Of a stretch of DNA of 64,000 nt, positions 34,161-41,216 are shown one piece after another (the stretch's first letter is position 1; every line of letters begins with the position of its first letter). A model generated the notes under the pieces. The model was not told the DNA's origin and ran no database searches. It saw only the letters and a program-made list of their open reading frames with translations. The stretch covers positions 3,658,001-3,722,000 of the forward strand of contig JACKBQ010000001.1 in assembly GCA_020634455.1 (NCBI GenBank), given 5' to 3'. The position numbers and the translations under genes were made by a program. Source of the stretch: Ardenticatenaceae bacterium (lineage in GTDB: Bacteria; Chloroflexota; Anaerolineae; Promineifilales; Promineifilaceae).

Positions 34161-35987
34161 TTACAAACTTAGCTGCAATTTGTACAAATTGGCGTACGTG
34201 CCGCCGGATGTCATTAAATCTTCATGCGACCCTTGTTCATCAATGCCTTCCTCCGTTAAGACCACAATGCGCTGCGCATTCCGCACGGTAGACAGGCGAT
34301 GGGCAATCACAATGGTGGTCCGATCATTGGCCAACTGCTCCAGCGACGCCTGGATCGCTTTTTCGCTTTCGTTATCCAGGGCGCTGGTGGCCTCATCAAA
34401 AATAAGCACGGGCGGATCTTTCAAAAAGACGCGGGCGATGCTCAGCCGCTGCTTTTGGCCGCCAGACAGCTTCACGCCGCGCTGACCGATGTCTGTGTGG
34501 TAGCCATTGGGCAACGCCATGATGAACTCATGCGCGTTGGCCTTTTTGGCTGCGGCTACAATTTCGGCGTCGCTGGCATCAACTTTGCCGTAACGAATGT
34601 TGTCCGCCACCGTGCCCGCAAACAGATACACATCCTGCTGCACCAGGCCAATGTTGCGCCGCAGCGTTTCCAGGCGAAGCTCTTTGATGTTACGGCCGTC
34701 CAGCAGCACTTCGCCCTCTTTGACTTCATAAAAGCGGGGGATGAGCGAGCAAAACGTGGTTTTGCCAATGCCCGATGGCCCGACCAGGGCCACAAATTCC
34801 CCGGCTTGAATATCCAGCGACAGATTCCTGAAAACATAGCCAGACTCATCGCGGTAGGTGAAGCTGACGTTTTTGAAAGTGATACTGCCTTGAACCGGTC
34901 CCGGCTCGCTGGCGTCTGGCGCATCCAGAATGTCGGGCTGAACTTCCAGCACTTCCATGAACCGCTCAAAGCCCGCAATGCCTTCCTGGTAAAGCCGGGT
35001 GAAGTTGCCGTAGCGGTGAATCGGCTCAATGAGGATGGCCACGCAGAGCAAAAAGGTAATCAGCTCCGGCAGGTCTAGCGTGCCTTTGACGATGGTCACC
35101 CCGCCAAAGACGATGACCGCGACGGTGATGAGTTGGGTAAAGGCGACCAGCCCTTCGTAGAAGTAGGTTTCGCTGCGGTAGGTGTCACGGCGGCTGGCTA
35201 AGAAACGGCCGTTTTCCCCCGCAAACTTCTCTGCTTCCACCAACTCATTTGTAAACGACTTCACCACACGAATGCCCGCCAGTGAATCTTCCACCTGGCT
35301 GTTGATGTCCCCAATCCGGTCGTGGCTGCGGCGCAGCGCTTCCTTCATCTTCCTGTTGAAGTAGATGGCGTAGAGGGTCATGAGGGGCAGGAAGAGGAAG
35401 ACAACCAGCGCCAGTTTGGCATTGATGCTCACCAAGATCGCAAACGCGCCAATAAAGTTGAGCGTCGAAATCACAATGTCCTCTGGCCCGTGATGAAACA
35501 GCTCAGCCAGATCGAACGAATCGTTGGTGAGGCGGGTCATGAGCTGACCCACTTTTTGCTCATCGTAAAAGGCAAACGACAGCTTTTGGTAATGGTCAAA
35601 CAGCTCCCGGCGCATGTCGTGCTCCATGTTGGCCCCCATCATGTGCCCCTGGTAAGCCACAAACATGTTGCCCAGCGTGTGAATGCCGATCAGCCCCAGC
35701 ATGAGCGTGCCCATGCCCCAAATGCGGTTCACCGTGTCTGGACCACTGCTGGCCAGCACATTTTTGGTGATGTAGTTGGCACACAAGGGAATGAGCAACG
35801 TCGTGGCGGAAACCACAAAGGCGCAGGCCATGTCGGCCCAAAACAGCCGCTGGTACGGTTTGTAGTAGGACAAAAACTTCCGGGTTCGGCTGTTGAATAG
35901 ATTTTGTTTAACACGGCCGTTTCTATTCCCAATCGGCCGTGCTGCTAAAGTCTCAAAACTACTCACTCTACGATTTCTCCTTGCCAC
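34161..35987 (-). CDS. ABC exporter, permease-ATPase (MsbA/ABCB type)
   Basis: 608 residues. Six membrane helices (about 40-330) are followed by the nucleotide-binding domain: Walker A LVGPSGIGKTTFCSL, Q-loop LVQQDVYLFAG, signature KLSGGQKQRLSIARVFL, Walker B VLIFDEATSALDNESE, and H-loop IVIAHRLSTVRNA. All catalytic residues are present, including the Walker B Glu. It resembles lipid/peptide/drug exporters. Its 5' end overlaps the stop of the upstream ABC gene by 25 nt. It may work as a homodimer, while the two upstream genes form a heterodimer. Confidence 0.9.
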   Translation of the reverse strand: MARRNRRVSSFETLAARPIGNRNGRVKQNLFNSRTRKFLSYYKPYQRLFWADMACAFVVSATTLLIPLCANYITKNVLASSGPDTVNRIWGMGTLMLGLIGIHTLGNMFVAYQGHMMGANMEHDMRRELFDHYQKLSFAFYDEQKVGQLMTRLTNDSFDLAELFHHGPEDIVISTLNFIGAFAILVSINAKLALVVFLFLPLMTLYAIYFNRKMKEALRRSHDRIGDINSQVEDSLAGIRVVKSFTNELVEAEKFAGENGRFLASRRDTYRSETYFYEGLVAFTQLITVAVIVFGGVTIVKGTLDLPELITFLLCVAILIEPIHRYGNFTRLYQEGIAGFERFMEVLEVQPDILDAPDASEPGPVQGSITFKNVSFTYRDESGYVFRNLSLDIQAGEFVALVGPSGIGKTTFCSLIPRFYEVKEGEVLLDGRNIKELRLETLRRNIGLVQQDVYLFAGTVADNIRYGKVDASDAEIVAAAKKANAHEFIMALPNGYHTDIGQRGVKLSGGQKQRLSIARVFLKDPPVLIFDEATSALDNESEKAIQASLEQLANDRTTIVIAHRLSTVRNAQRIVVLTEEGIDEQGSHEDLMTSGGTYANLYKLQLSL

Positions 35988-37849
35988 AATGCCTGCATTT
36001 CTGCCGATGTGGTTAACAGTTCATCCAATGTGCCCTGGGCCGCGATACGGCCGTTGGCCAGCACTAAAATTTGGTCCGCCTGCTGCAACACCGCCCGACG
36101 ATGGCTCACAACCAGACAGGTCGGCCTTTCCTCTCCGTGCCTCCGCGCCTCTGCGTTAAACATGCCCCCCCACAATTGCGCCTCTGTTTCCACATCCAGC
36201 GCGCTGGAGAGATCATCAAAAACCAGCAGTTCCGCCTCGCGCACCAGCATCCGGGCGGTGGCGGTGCGCTGCACCTGCCCACCAGACAGCCGCACACCGC
36301 GCGGCCCGACGATGGTGTCCAGTCCGGCTTCTAACTGCGCGATGTCTGGTTGCAGAACGGCCGTTGCCAAAGCCCAGTCCAGCCCATCCTCCGGCAGCCC
36401 CAGCAGAATGTTGTCCCGCAGTGATTCGCTGAACAGGCGCGGCACCTGGGGCGTGTACGCCGTGCGCGGCGGGATGAAGAAGGTAGCGGGGTTGTGGACG
36501 GAACGGCCGTTCCACTTCACCTCACCCCCGCTGGCGGGCAACAAGCCCAGCAAAACCCGCAGCAGCGTCGTCTTGCCCGAACCAATCTTGCCCGTAATCA
36601 CCGTAAAACTGCCGCGCGGCAGCGTGAAGGTGATGTCGCTGAGTGACCAGTTATCCGTGATCGGTGATCCGTAATCGGTAATCCGTTCACCGTTTACCGA
36701 TAACCGATTACCGTTCACCGAATACCGATTACCAAAATCAAACTGCAAGCCCTCAACCTCCAACACCGCCAACCGATCCCCAGCCGCCTTGACTGGCTTC
36801 TGAATCGCGGGGGCTGGTTCATCTTCGTAGATGGGTACATGGGTCATCATGCTCTCCGGCGGGGCGGTGGGCGTGATCTCTTGCAGACGGTCCAACACCA
36901 CGCGCTGTTGGGCAATCTCGGACAGATAGCTGCCAATTTGCGACGGAAACTGGGAGGCGAGGAAGAGATAGCTGGTGAACAGGACAAAATCGCCCACGCT
37001 AAAGCTGCCTTGCTGCATGGAGTAGCCTGCCAGCACCACCATCAGCGCCACGGCCACATCCCCCATGTTGTCTGTGACCGAGCGAAAGAGTGCCCAAAAC
37101 AGCCCAAAACGAACGTTGGCCTTGCGGCGTTGCTCGCTGAGCTCGCGCAGATAGCCAATCGTGCCCGCTTCCGCATCGGCCACTTTGATGACCTGAATCG
37201 CGCCAAACGTTTCGCCCAAAAAGGCGGTCACGCGGCTGTCGCTGACGCGGCTGATGCGCACATAGCTCAAAAAGCGCTTCCACGCCCAGCGTGTCAGGAA
37301 AAAGACGGCGATGAGGGGGAGGATGGCAACGGCCGTAATCCCCGGCGCAATTCTGAACATGATAATCAGGGCAAAAATGGCAAACGCTGCATGCCCCATT
37401 ACCTCAGGAATCCAGGTAGGGAAATCGGCAAAGTCAGCCAGATCGTCGTCCATCCGGTTGATCACGTCCCCGGTGGGCACGGGCAACGGCTCTGCCCCCG
37501 GCTTGCGCAAGATGTTGCGCAGCATGTTGATGCGCATCAGCGATTGGGCCGCCTGCCGCACCTTGGCCGCGCCCCAGTTACCCAGAATGTCGGTCACCAT
37601 GCGGCTCAGCTCCACGGCGATAATCAGCAGCAGTAAGGTCCACAGGGCACTCGGCAGGGCGGCTGAGCCTGTCGAAGCGATTGTCTGCCTTTCCAGTTGG
37701 TCAAAGTAACTTTTTTCCAGCCAGCCTGGCACAACGCGCATCCCAAAAGCGTAGAGAGCCATCACAAGGCTCAGGGCAAAATGCCACGGTCGGTAGCGGA
37801 TGAGTGCCCAGGTGCCGGTTTTGATAGGGAGTTTGTGTGTTTCGTTCAT
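35963..37849 (-). CDS. ABC exporter subunit with degenerate Walker B and in-frame repeat insertions
   Basis: 628 residues. Six membrane helices; Walker A ITGKIGSGKTTLLRVLL (about 420), signature RLSGGQVQRTATARML, Walker B ELLVFDDLSSALDVETE in which the catalytic Glu is Asp, H-loop LVVSHRRAVL. A degenerate site is typical of one half of heterodimeric exporters, and the neighbour 37931-39748 has the intact Glu. Two foreign stretches are read in frame: RYSVNGNRLSVNGERITDYG onward (about residues 370-400) just before the ATPase core, and NAEARRHGEERP (about 563-574) between the D-loop and H-loop. Both are copies of dispersed DNA repeats. The frame stays open, so the protein is probably made. Confidence 0.88.
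   Translation of the reverse strand: MNETHKLPIKTGTWALIRYRPWHFALSLVMALYAFGMRVVPGWLEKSYFDQLERQTIASTGSAALPSALWTLLLLIIAVELSRMVTDILGNWGAAKVRQAAQSLMRINMLRNILRKPGAEPLPVPTGDVINRMDDDLADFADFPTWIPEVMGHAAFAIFALIIMFRIAPGITAVAILPLIAVFFLTRWAWKRFLSYVRISRVSDSRVTAFLGETFGAIQVIKVADAEAGTIGYLRELSEQRRKANVRFGLFWALFRSVTDNMGDVAVALMVVLAGYSMQQGSFSVGDFVLFTSYLFLASQFPSQIGSYLSEIAQQRVVLDRLQEITPTAPPESMMTHVPIYEDEPAPAIQKPVKAAGDRLAVLEVEGLQFDFGNRYSVNGNRLSVNGERITDYGSPITDNWSLSDITFTLPRGSFTVITGKIGSGKTTLLRVLLGLLPASGGEVKWNGRSVHNPATFFIPPRTAYTPQVPRLFSESLRDNILLGLPEDGLDWALATAVLQPDIAQLEAGLDTIVGPRGVRLSGGQVQRTATARMLVREAELLVFDDLSSALDVETEAQLWGGMFNAEARRHGEERPTCLVVSHRRAVLQQADQILVLANGRIAAQGTLDELLTTSAEMQALWQGEIVE
36127..36158. repeat. 'CTCTGCG' repeat inside the ABC ATPase domain
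   Basis: CTCTCCGTGCCTCCGCGCCT then CTGCGTT, read on the minus strand as NAEARRHGEE. Same family as 6572-6620 and 61913-61940. Confidence 0.65.
36649..36734. repeat. 'CGGTAATCGG' repeat inside the ABC gene
   Basis: Units CGGTGATC, CGTAATCGGTAATC and the inverse GATAACCGATTACCGTTCAC can fold into a hairpin. Same family as 6760-6815, 38638-38716 and 45162-45226. Confidence 0.75.
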
Positions 37850-37861
37850 AATCGTTTCAGA

Positions 37862-37928
37862 TGGGTAATTGGTTATTGGTCATTGAGTAATTGCTGTAAA
37901 TTACCAATTACTCAATGACTCAATTACG
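37862..37928. repeat. AT-rich variant of the 'GGTAAT' repeat between two ABC genes
   Basis: Contains perfect arms CATTGAGTAATTG (37881-37893) and CAATTACTCAATG (37905-37917). It starts 13 nt before the start codon at 37849 and reaches the stop of the preceding ABC gene. Confidence 0.75.
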
Positions 37929-37930
37929 AA

Positions 37931-39748
37931 TCACGCCAACATCTCCTCCATTCCCGTCTGCAACAGTTGGGCAAAGCGGGAGTTGGGATTGTTGAGTAGT
38001 TCCAGTCGCGGGCCGATTTCTTGAATACGGCCGTTCTCCAAAATCAAAATCTCATCCGCCCGCTGCACCGTGCGCAGGCGGTGGGCGATGATGATGGCGG
38101 TACGGCCGTCTAACAACGTATCAATCGCTCGCTCCAAAAGCTGCTCCGTCGCTGGGTCCAGCCGGGACGATGCCTCGTCCAAAATCACTAGCTGTGGATT
38201 GCGCAAAAAGACCCGCGTAAACGCCAGCAGCTGCGCCTGCCCGGCAGACAAGCCTTGCCCGCCCGTTTTTAGCTCGGTGTCCAGCCCATTGGGCAGACTG
38301 GCCAGCCAGTCGCCCAGCCCCAGTGTGTGCAGCGCCGCCTCAATCTCCGCGTCGGGAATCGGCGGTTTGGTTCGGTCGTAGCGGCGGAACAAGGTCAGAT
38401 TGTCGCGCACGGTGGCGGCAAAAAGCTGCACCTCCTGCGTCACCAACCCAATGTGCTGCCGCACGTCGGCCAAACTCACCTGCCGCAAATCAATGCCGTC
38501 CAGCGTAATCCCACCCGCGTCTACGTCGTACAGCCGGAACAGCAGCCGGGTCAGCGTTGTCTTGCCGCTGCCCGTCCGCCCCAGCAGGCCGAGGATTTTG
38601 CCAGCTTCCAACTCAAACGTTACATCGTGCAGCACGTTATCCGTAATCGGTAATCGGTAATCGGTGGTCGGATCAGTGTTTACCGATAACGGATTACCGT
38701 TCACCGATAACCGATCCTTGTAGGCAAACGAGACATTCTGGAAGGAAACGGCCGTTGCCCGCTCAGATAATTTTGCGCTCACAGACTCTTGCACATCCGG
38801 TTTTAGCTGCAAAAACTCGTTGATGCGGCCGATGCTGGCAATCGCTTTTTGCAGGTCATTAATTTGCCGCCGGATGTACTTGATCGGCGATTCCATCAGC
38901 CGCACGTAGGCGACCAGCAAAAACAGCGTGCCAACTGTAATTTGCCCGTGCAGAAAAAACGTCCCCGCCAGCGCCAGCGTGACCACGATGGCCAGCACGT
39001 ACAGCATGTAGCTGCTGCTAAATGAGTAGCCGCCAATCAGCTCTGCCCGCACGCGGCTTTTGGCCACGTCCGCCAGCAGCGGGTACAGGTTGTGGAACAC
39101 GTAGGGTTCCCCGCCGTTGGCCCGAATATCCTCCGTGCCGCCGATGCGCTCCTCGACGTAGCCGTGCAGCTTGGCGTATCCTTTGCTTACGGCACGCCAC
39201 ACGTTCACCGTCGGCTTGCTGATCAGTTGCAGCAAGCCTAGCGTCAGCAAGGCATAGGCCAACCCCACCAGCCCAATGCGCCACTCCTCACGAAACAGCA
39301 GCGCCAGAATACCAACCACCAGCACCACATTCCCCAGCACCCGCACCAGTAGTTGGGAGAAGAATTCGGCCAAATTGCTCACGTCCCCGTCAATCCGCTC
39401 GATCAGTTCGCCAGGGGTTTGCAGCTTGTGGAAGCCCATGTCCAGCTTCATCGTGTGCGCCGCTAAATCGGCCCGCAGGTTGTTCGTCGCCGCCCAACCC
39501 AAATCCTCGCTGAGGTAGGTGGTGTACAGCTCCACCCCTTTTTGCACGACGGTAATGCCCAAAAAGAGCAGCCCCAGCAGCACCAGCAGGCGGGTGGTGA
39601 CGCCGCTCTGGGCCGCGTCCAAAAAGTCGCGAATCACCTGGGGGCCGTACAACTGCAAGCCAATGCTCACAGCCAGCAGTGTGAATAAAGCGAGGAGACG
39701 GGGGCGGAACGGCCGTAAATACCGCCGCATCAATTCCAATTTCGTCAT
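37931..39748 (-). CDS. ABC exporter subunit, partner of 35963-37849
   Basis: 605 residues. Six membrane helices; Walker A LLGRTGSGKTTLTRLL, Q-loop LVTQEVQLFAATVRDN, atypical signature LSAGQAQLLAFTRVFL, Walker B LVILDEASSRLDPATE with intact Glu, H-loop IIIAHRLRTVQRAD. The pairing with a degenerate-site subunit is the known layout of a heterodimeric exporter. Residues about 344-370 (RLSVNGNPLSVNTDPTTDYR) are a translated dispersed repeat, at the same place before Walker A as in the partner. The ribosome-binding site GGGAGGTT is formed by the last codons of the RIO kinase gene, so the two genes are translationally coupled. Confidence 0.9.
   Translation of the reverse strand: MTKLELMRRYLRPFRPRLLALFTLLAVSIGLQLYGPQVIRDFLDAAQSGVTTRLLVLLGLLFLGITVVQKGVELYTTYLSEDLGWAATNNLRADLAAHTMKLDMGFHKLQTPGELIERIDGDVSNLAEFFSQLLVRVLGNVVLVVGILALLFREEWRIGLVGLAYALLTLGLLQLISKPTVNVWRAVSKGYAKLHGYVEERIGGTEDIRANGGEPYVFHNLYPLLADVAKSRVRAELIGGYSFSSSYMLYVLAIVVTLALAGTFFLHGQITVGTLFLLVAYVRLMESPIKYIRRQINDLQKAIASIGRINEFLQLKPDVQESVSAKLSERATAVSFQNVSFAYKDRLSVNGNPLSVNTDPTTDYRLPITDNVLHDVTFELEAGKILGLLGRTGSGKTTLTRLLFRLYDVDAGGITLDGIDLRQVSLADVRQHIGLVTQEVQLFAATVRDNLTLFRRYDRTKPPIPDAEIEAALHTLGLGDWLASLPNGLDTELKTGGQGLSAGQAQLLAFTRVFLRNPQLVILDEASSRLDPATEQLLERAIDTLLDGRTAIIIAHRLRTVQRADEILILENGRIQEIGPRLELLNNPNSRFAQLLQTGMEEMLA
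38638..38716. repeat. 'CGGTAATCGG' repeat inside the second ABC gene
   Basis: CCGTAATCGGTAATCGGTAA and the inverse TTACCGATAACGG / TTCACCGATAACCGAT. Read in frame on the minus strand as RLSVNGNPLSVN and following residues. Confidence 0.75.
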
Positions 39749-39751
39749 CCG

Positions 39752-40708
39752 TTAACCTCCCGGCCCCATGTACGGATCCCACAAATCATGCGCCAGTGCC
39801 ACCGGATCACGCACAACGCCTAAGCCTGCAAAATATTCACACACGCGCGTGATGTCCCGCTCTAGCAGTTCGTAAGCGTGCGGATTGTGCCGCGCCTCCA
39901 CCATTTGCGGGAAATCAATCAGGTAGATGTCGCCTTCCCAGTACAAAATGTTGTACGCAGACAGGTCGCCGTGCACTAAATGGTTATCCAGCATGAGCGA
40001 GACATTTTGCATGACGCGCGTAAACAGTGCTGCCGCTTCATCCTGCGGTAATCGTACCTCGCTCAGCGTGGGGGCCGGGCCGTACGCATCCCCGATGTAT
40101 TGCATGAGGATGGTGTTGCCCTGGTGGCCGATCGGTTTGGGTACGTTAGCACCCGCCTCAAAAAGCTGGGTTTGGGTGCGGTACTCGTTGCCAATCCACC
40201 ACTGAATGTCAACTTCCTTGCCAAAGGTTGTCTTTTTGCGCATTGCCAGCTTTTCGCGCCGCCCTTTGAGCTGTTTGCCTTCGGCATTGCGAAGGGTACG
40301 GCCCGCTTTGTAGATGGCGTCGTTTTTCAGATGGCGCAGCATGCGTGGGCGGTATAGCTTGGCGGCGATCAGGTCTACGCCCGTGGCTGGATGGCCGATG
40401 CAGGCATAGACGTTGGCCTCCTTGCCGCCCTTTACCAGCCGGGTCACATCCGTCACGATCTGGTCGCGGTAAAAGGGGCCGATGGATTCGGTTACCCACT
40501 GCCGTTCATGGTGACGGGGGTCTATTGCTTTGGCGTAGCTGGGCACCCAATTTTCGATGCCGTCGTCCATTTCCCGAATTTCGCGCATGGTCTGGCGGGC
40601 GCGGCGATCTTTTTTCTTTTTGGGGCCAGGACGACTTCGCCGTGCTTCCCGACTGTTGTCCTGAAATTGGTACTCTTCAAACGTTTCAAAAGCCTCAAAT
40701 TTGTTCAT
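39752..40708 (-). CDS. RIO-type serine/threonine kinase
   Basis: 318 residues. After a basic N-terminus (RRSRPGPKKKKDRRARQT) comes a RIO1-like kinase: VTRLVKGGKEANVYACIGHP (nucleotide loop), DLIAAKLYRPRMLRHL with the ATP-binding Lys, catalytic LVHGDLSAYNILYWEG with Asp and Asn, and metal-binding IYLIDFPQMV. RIO kinases help ribosome maturation in archaea and eukaryotes; bacterial ones are less understood. It ends ...MGPGG, and the last codons supply the ribosome-binding site of the ABC gene 3 nt away. Thus a kinase-exporter operon. No Shine-Dalgarno is visible before its own ATG, which is preceded by a hairpin repeat. Confidence 0.9.
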   Translation of the reverse strand: MNKFEAFETFEEYQFQDNSREARRSRPGPKKKKDRRARQTMREIREMDDGIENWVPSYAKAIDPRHHERQWVTESIGPFYRDQIVTDVTRLVKGGKEANVYACIGHPATGVDLIAAKLYRPRMLRHLKNDAIYKAGRTLRNAEGKQLKGRREKLAMRKKTTFGKEVDIQWWIGNEYRTQTQLFEAGANVPKPIGHQGNTILMQYIGDAYGPAPTLSEVRLPQDEAAALFTRVMQNVSLMLDNHLVHGDLSAYNILYWEGDIYLIDFPQMVEARHNPHAYELLERDITRVCEYFAGLGVVRDPVALAHDLWDPYMGPGG

Positions 40709-40717
40709 TGTTTTAGT

Positions 40718-40765
40718 TTGGGTGGTTAGTGGCTGGATGACTAACCGCCAGCCGCTAACCGCTAG
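40718..40765. repeat. Hairpin repeat upstream of the RIO kinase
   Basis: GGTTAGTGGCTGG and CCAGCCGCTAACC (one mismatch) with an 11-nt loop, ending 10 nt before the start codon. Confidence 0.65.
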
Positions 40766-40814
40766 TAACTTTGTAAAATGTGGCTTTTGCTTGAGTGGAA
40801 TTTACGAGAGAAAC

Positions 40815-40848
40815 AAAAAGCCACCAATCAGGGTTGTGTGATGGTGGC
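40815..40848 (-). terminator. Second of two tandem terminators behind the 23-codon gene
   Basis: Read on the minus strand: GCCACCA ... TGGTGGC (40848 to 40820), then TTTTTG. The loop shares ACAACC with the first terminator, so the two look like duplicates. Confidence 0.8.
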
Positions 40849-40873
40849 TAGGGGGATGCTGCCAACAGGCAAC

Positions 40874-40902
40874 AAAAAAGCCACAGGTTGTACACCCGTG
40901 GC
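40874..40902 (-). terminator. First of two tandem terminators behind the 23-codon gene
   Basis: Minus strand: GCCACGGGT ... ACCTGTGGC followed by TTTTTTG. It starts 34 nt after the stop of the small gene. Confidence 0.85.
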
Positions 40903-40935
40903 CGCAAGTTTATCCAGAAAAGTTAGTTTGGATTC

Positions 40936-41007
40936 TTAGCAGTAGACAGGTGTACCCACACAACGTTCGATTACGTTTCCGAAGATGTTGTTTTTCACTT
41001 TTGCCAT
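40936..41007 (-). CDS. 23-residue peptide with two C-terminal-half cysteines, own promoter and strong ribosome-binding site
   Basis: ATG at 41007, stop TAA at 40936-40938. The peptide begins MAKVKNNIFGN and ends ERCVGTPVYC, with Cys16 and the last residue Cys23. A nearly perfect Shine-Dalgarno AAAAGGAGGT (41017-41026) lies 9 nt upstream, the strongest I noticed in the window. A promoter (TTGACG, 17-nt spacer, TAGACT) lies just above, and two terminators follow. So this is a complete short transcription unit. It might be a secreted or modified signalling peptide, a RiPP-like precursor, or a leader peptide for the kinase-exporter operon downstream. No known family recognised. Confidence 0.75.
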   Translation of the reverse strand: MAKVKNNIFGNVIERCVGTPVYC

Positions 41008-41059
41008 CTTGTGGGTACCTCCTTTTAGAATTTTTGTGCAAATTTTTGCTACGGCGGAC

Positions 41060-41088
41060 AGTCTACCATGCCTTATTTGGCGCGTCAA
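41060..41088 (-). promoter_or_regulatory. Sigma70-type promoter of the 23-codon gene
   Basis: Minus strand -35 TTGACG (41083-41088), 17-nt spacer, -10 TAGACT (41060-41065). Transcription would start near 41053, leaving a leader of about 46 nt that includes the Shine-Dalgarno. Confidence 0.75.
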
Positions 41089-41152
41089 GCGGAAAATTTT
41101 GTGCTGTGAGGGTAAGCCTGGGGAACGGCCGTGTTGCTCTCAGAATAAAAAT

Positions 41153-41212
41153 GTAGCCGCGGATTCTTTCCGTGCAACCGAGATGGTTCACGCGGAAAGA
41201 ATCCGCGGCTAC
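41153..41212. repeat. Perfect 20-bp-arm hairpin
   Basis: GTAGCCGCGGATTCTTTCCG (41153-41172) and its exact inverse (41193-41212), spaced by 20 nt that also partly pair. It lies 5 nt after the stop of the peroxidase gene and may insulate it from the small gene. Confidence 0.8.
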
Positions 41213-41216
41213 AGGG

